A stretch of DNA of 64,000 bases from Oscillospiraceae bacterium (GTDB lineage Bacteria > Bacillota_A > Clostridia > Oscillospirales > WRJC01), in NCBI GenBank assembly GCA_009782405.1, contig WRJC01000001.1, positions 129,670 through 193,669 of the forward strand, written 5' to 3'. Under the pieces are notes generated by a model. That model was not told the origin of the DNA. It worked only from the letters and a program-made list of their open reading frames with translations, and ran no database searches. The position numbers and the translations under genes were made by a program. Positions within the stretch are counted from its first letter, which is position 1. Every line of letters begins with the position of its first letter. Below, one piece after another: positions 62,611 through 64,000 of the stretch.

Positions 62611-64000
62611 TTATTGAAATTCTTTGTACAAATCTATCGTTTTTTCCATCGCCGCCTGTGTTTTGTCCAATATTTTTTCATACTGCGACGTGAAATCCTT
62701 CTGCCCCCGATCATTCATGTTCATCAAAAGAAATCCCATTCCGCCCCAGTCGTAAATATACGCGAGGTCATACACCCTGGTCGAAAATATCAATTTCAGC
62801 ATATCATAGGATTCGTCGTCGCGCACGAGCCTGTTGTACAGCGTCTGCTCGAAATACGCGGGCGTGACTGTGGCCGCCGCCCCGCGCGCCAATATCTCGA
62901 TTATCGCCCCGACCGTTTCCGGGCTTTTTACCGTCGTGGGCACGCACGCGCCGGGAACGCAGATCGTGCTCACGAGATTGTTGTAGCCGTTTTGCGCCTT
63001 GTCGTATTTTGGGTACGGTATTATGCCGAAATCGAGCTCGGCCGCCCGCAGCTCCTCGACTCCGACGAGCGCGCAGCTCCGAAAAAGAGCCCGCCCTTCC
63101 GCCATGATTTTCGTGGCGTATTCCCAGACAGAATCCACTTTCATCGTGTTCGCGAAAATCACCGTGCCGCCATCCTGCAAAAAATCCAGCGCTTTTTCTA
63201 TCACCGAAACCGAGCGGGGATTGTACATGGTGATTTCGGGGTAGCCGTCCGCCCCCTTGGAGACGATTTGCTCCCCTGCGGCAAAAAACAATCCATTGGA
63301 GGCATTGAGCTCGCTTAAAACGCCCCATTGGTCTTCATGGTTCAAGATGCCGTCCCCGTTTATGTCCTTTGTGATGTTTTTTGCCATTTCATGCATTTTG
63401 TCGATGGTCCAGTCGCCGTTTTTCACGAGGGCGTAAGGGTCTTCGAGGCTGTTGTCTTTTACCAAGGATTTGTTGAACAGGATCCCGAATGTGCAGTAGC
63501 TGGAAAGCACGATCGATATGTCCCCCGTGGTGAAAAACAATTTGTTTCCTATTGTGAGCTGTTCGTTGGCCCTTTGGTCCCACCAGGGATTTTCGAGATC
63601 GATCCCGGGCAGCGCCTTCAAGTCCAAAAGCAGGTTCTGCTGGGCGAGGTTCGAGGCCGCTTCCGCCGTCATGAACGGCATCACGAGGTCGTAGGCGTCG
63701 TCCCCGGATTTTATGCTTTTTTCGGCTATGGTCTGCGCGGGATTGGACCACGTGGTATCTCCGGATATTTCCAAGGTAAAATTGTATTTTTCTTCGGCGG
63801 TGATATTTCTTTTATACACCGCGTCGTTTATCACGTCCCCGGTTTCCTCGGGGGCGAAAAACTCGCGCGACCTGTAATCGCCGAAGGCGTCCCCGTTGAC
63901 GAGCGCCCTGAATTTGTATCCCCCGAAATCGTAATCCGGCTCGGGGATATCCGCGATGGTTTCCCGCACGTCCTGCGGGCCGCTTTCCCGGGTTTTTGAT
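62611..64000 (-). CDS. Extracellular solute-binding protein, 5' end outside the window
   Basis: The frame is open to the right edge, so the signal peptide is not visible. The visible part starts SKTRESGPQDVRETI and has YDFGGYKFRAL, ENPWWDQRANEQ, DINGDGILNHEDQWG and VRDDESYDMLKLI, as in the other binding proteins here. It is on the minus strand, opposite to the main plus-strand cluster. Confidence 0.85.
   Translation of the reverse strand, partial: SKTRESGPQDVRETIADIPEPDYDFGGYKFRALVNGDAFGDYRSREFFAPEETGDVINDAVYKRNITAEEKYNFTLEISGDTTWSNPAQTIAEKSIKSGDDAYDLVMPFMTAEAASNLAQQNLLLDLKALPGIDLENPWWDQRANEQLTIGNKLFFTTGDISIVLSSYCTFGILFNKSLVKDNSLEDPYALVKNGDWTIDKMHEMAKNITKDINGDGILNHEDQWGVLSELNASNGLFFAAGEQIVSKGADGYPEITMYNPRSVSVIEKALDFLQDGGTVIFANTMKVDSVWEYATKIMAEGRALFRSCALVGVEELRAAELDFGIIPYPKYDKAQNGYNNLVSTICVPGACVPTTVKSPETVGAIIEILARGAAATVTPAYFEQTLYNRLVRDDESYDMLKLIFSTRVYDLAYIYDWGGMGFLLMNMNDRGQKDFTSQYEKILDKTQAAMEKTIDLYKEFQ

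Overview
The window looks like a chromosomal segment of an uncultured anaerobic Clostridia-type Bacillota, probably from gut or rumen. Evidence: Gram-positive lipoprotein signals, strong AGGAGG ribosome sites with frequent TTG/GTG starts, near-consensus sigma-A promoters, a CtsR-type operator, a zinc-finger ClpE, YlxR/RimP/NusA/IF-2 order, and an infC-rpmI-rplT operon with a leader attenuator. The species cannot be named from the sequence.

Layout. (1) 1-18077, all on the minus strand and visibly AT-richer than the rest: one long run of fourteen genes for phospho-signalling across the membrane. In transcription order: a DUF6382-like protein, a Ser/Thr kinase with outside MORN repeats, a PP2C phosphatase, a zinc-ribbon FHA protein, a VWA-TM-FHA protein, a kinase-FHA protein, a PP2C-TM protein with a Thr-rich tail, a second zinc-ribbon FHA protein, a DUF4234-type membrane protein, DUF4234-FHA, trypsin-TM-FHA, cysteine-peptidase-TM-FHA, VWA-TM-FHA and a partial DUF4139-like gene. 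(2) 18160-19698: an apparent invertible promoter. Perfect 31-bp inverted repeats, each built as 9-bp arms around a 7-bp asymmetric spacer, enclose a tyrosine recombinase gene and one near-consensus promoter. As drawn, the promoter points right into a terminator. After inversion it would point left into the 18-kb operon, which has no clear promoter of its own. This is the most interesting item in the window.

(3) 19782-25545 (minus): two solute-binding lipoproteins around a beta-helix glycosidase-like enzyme, plus a sugar isomerase/epimerase. (4) 25634-33708 (minus): infB-rnpM-nusA-rimP-larB-PPIase-small ORF, then rplT-rpmI-infC with an AUC-initiated infC. (5) 34011-40545 (minus): CtsR-boxed hsp20, an ECF sigma/anti-sigma-like pair, RluA, a DppA-like peptidase, an amidohydrolase and a receiver-HD-GYP protein. 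(6) 40793-50172 (plus): TrpR-like YerC, a methyltransferase, a WYL regulator, TruA, a DUF5711-like protein, CvpA, an IS200/IS605 element with a decayed tnpB, a PgsA-like enzyme and ClpE. (7) 50200-60266 (plus): a radical SAM protein, then solute-binding lipoproteins interleaved with sugar-active proteins (DUF4380- and DUF5696-like), ending in a 5'-deleted binding-protein pseudogene. (8) 60445-64000 (minus): a MerR/GyrI regulator with a 19-bp-spacer promoter, a nucleotidyltransferase and a partial solute-binding protein.

How they work together (inference): kinases and phosphatases in region 1 would set phospho-threonine marks read by eight FHA domains. Four to six of these domains are tethered through the membrane to outside VWA, protease or other modules, and the inverton would switch the whole surface system on in part of the population. 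The many solute-binding proteins without permeases suggest import of varied glycans through transporters encoded elsewhere.
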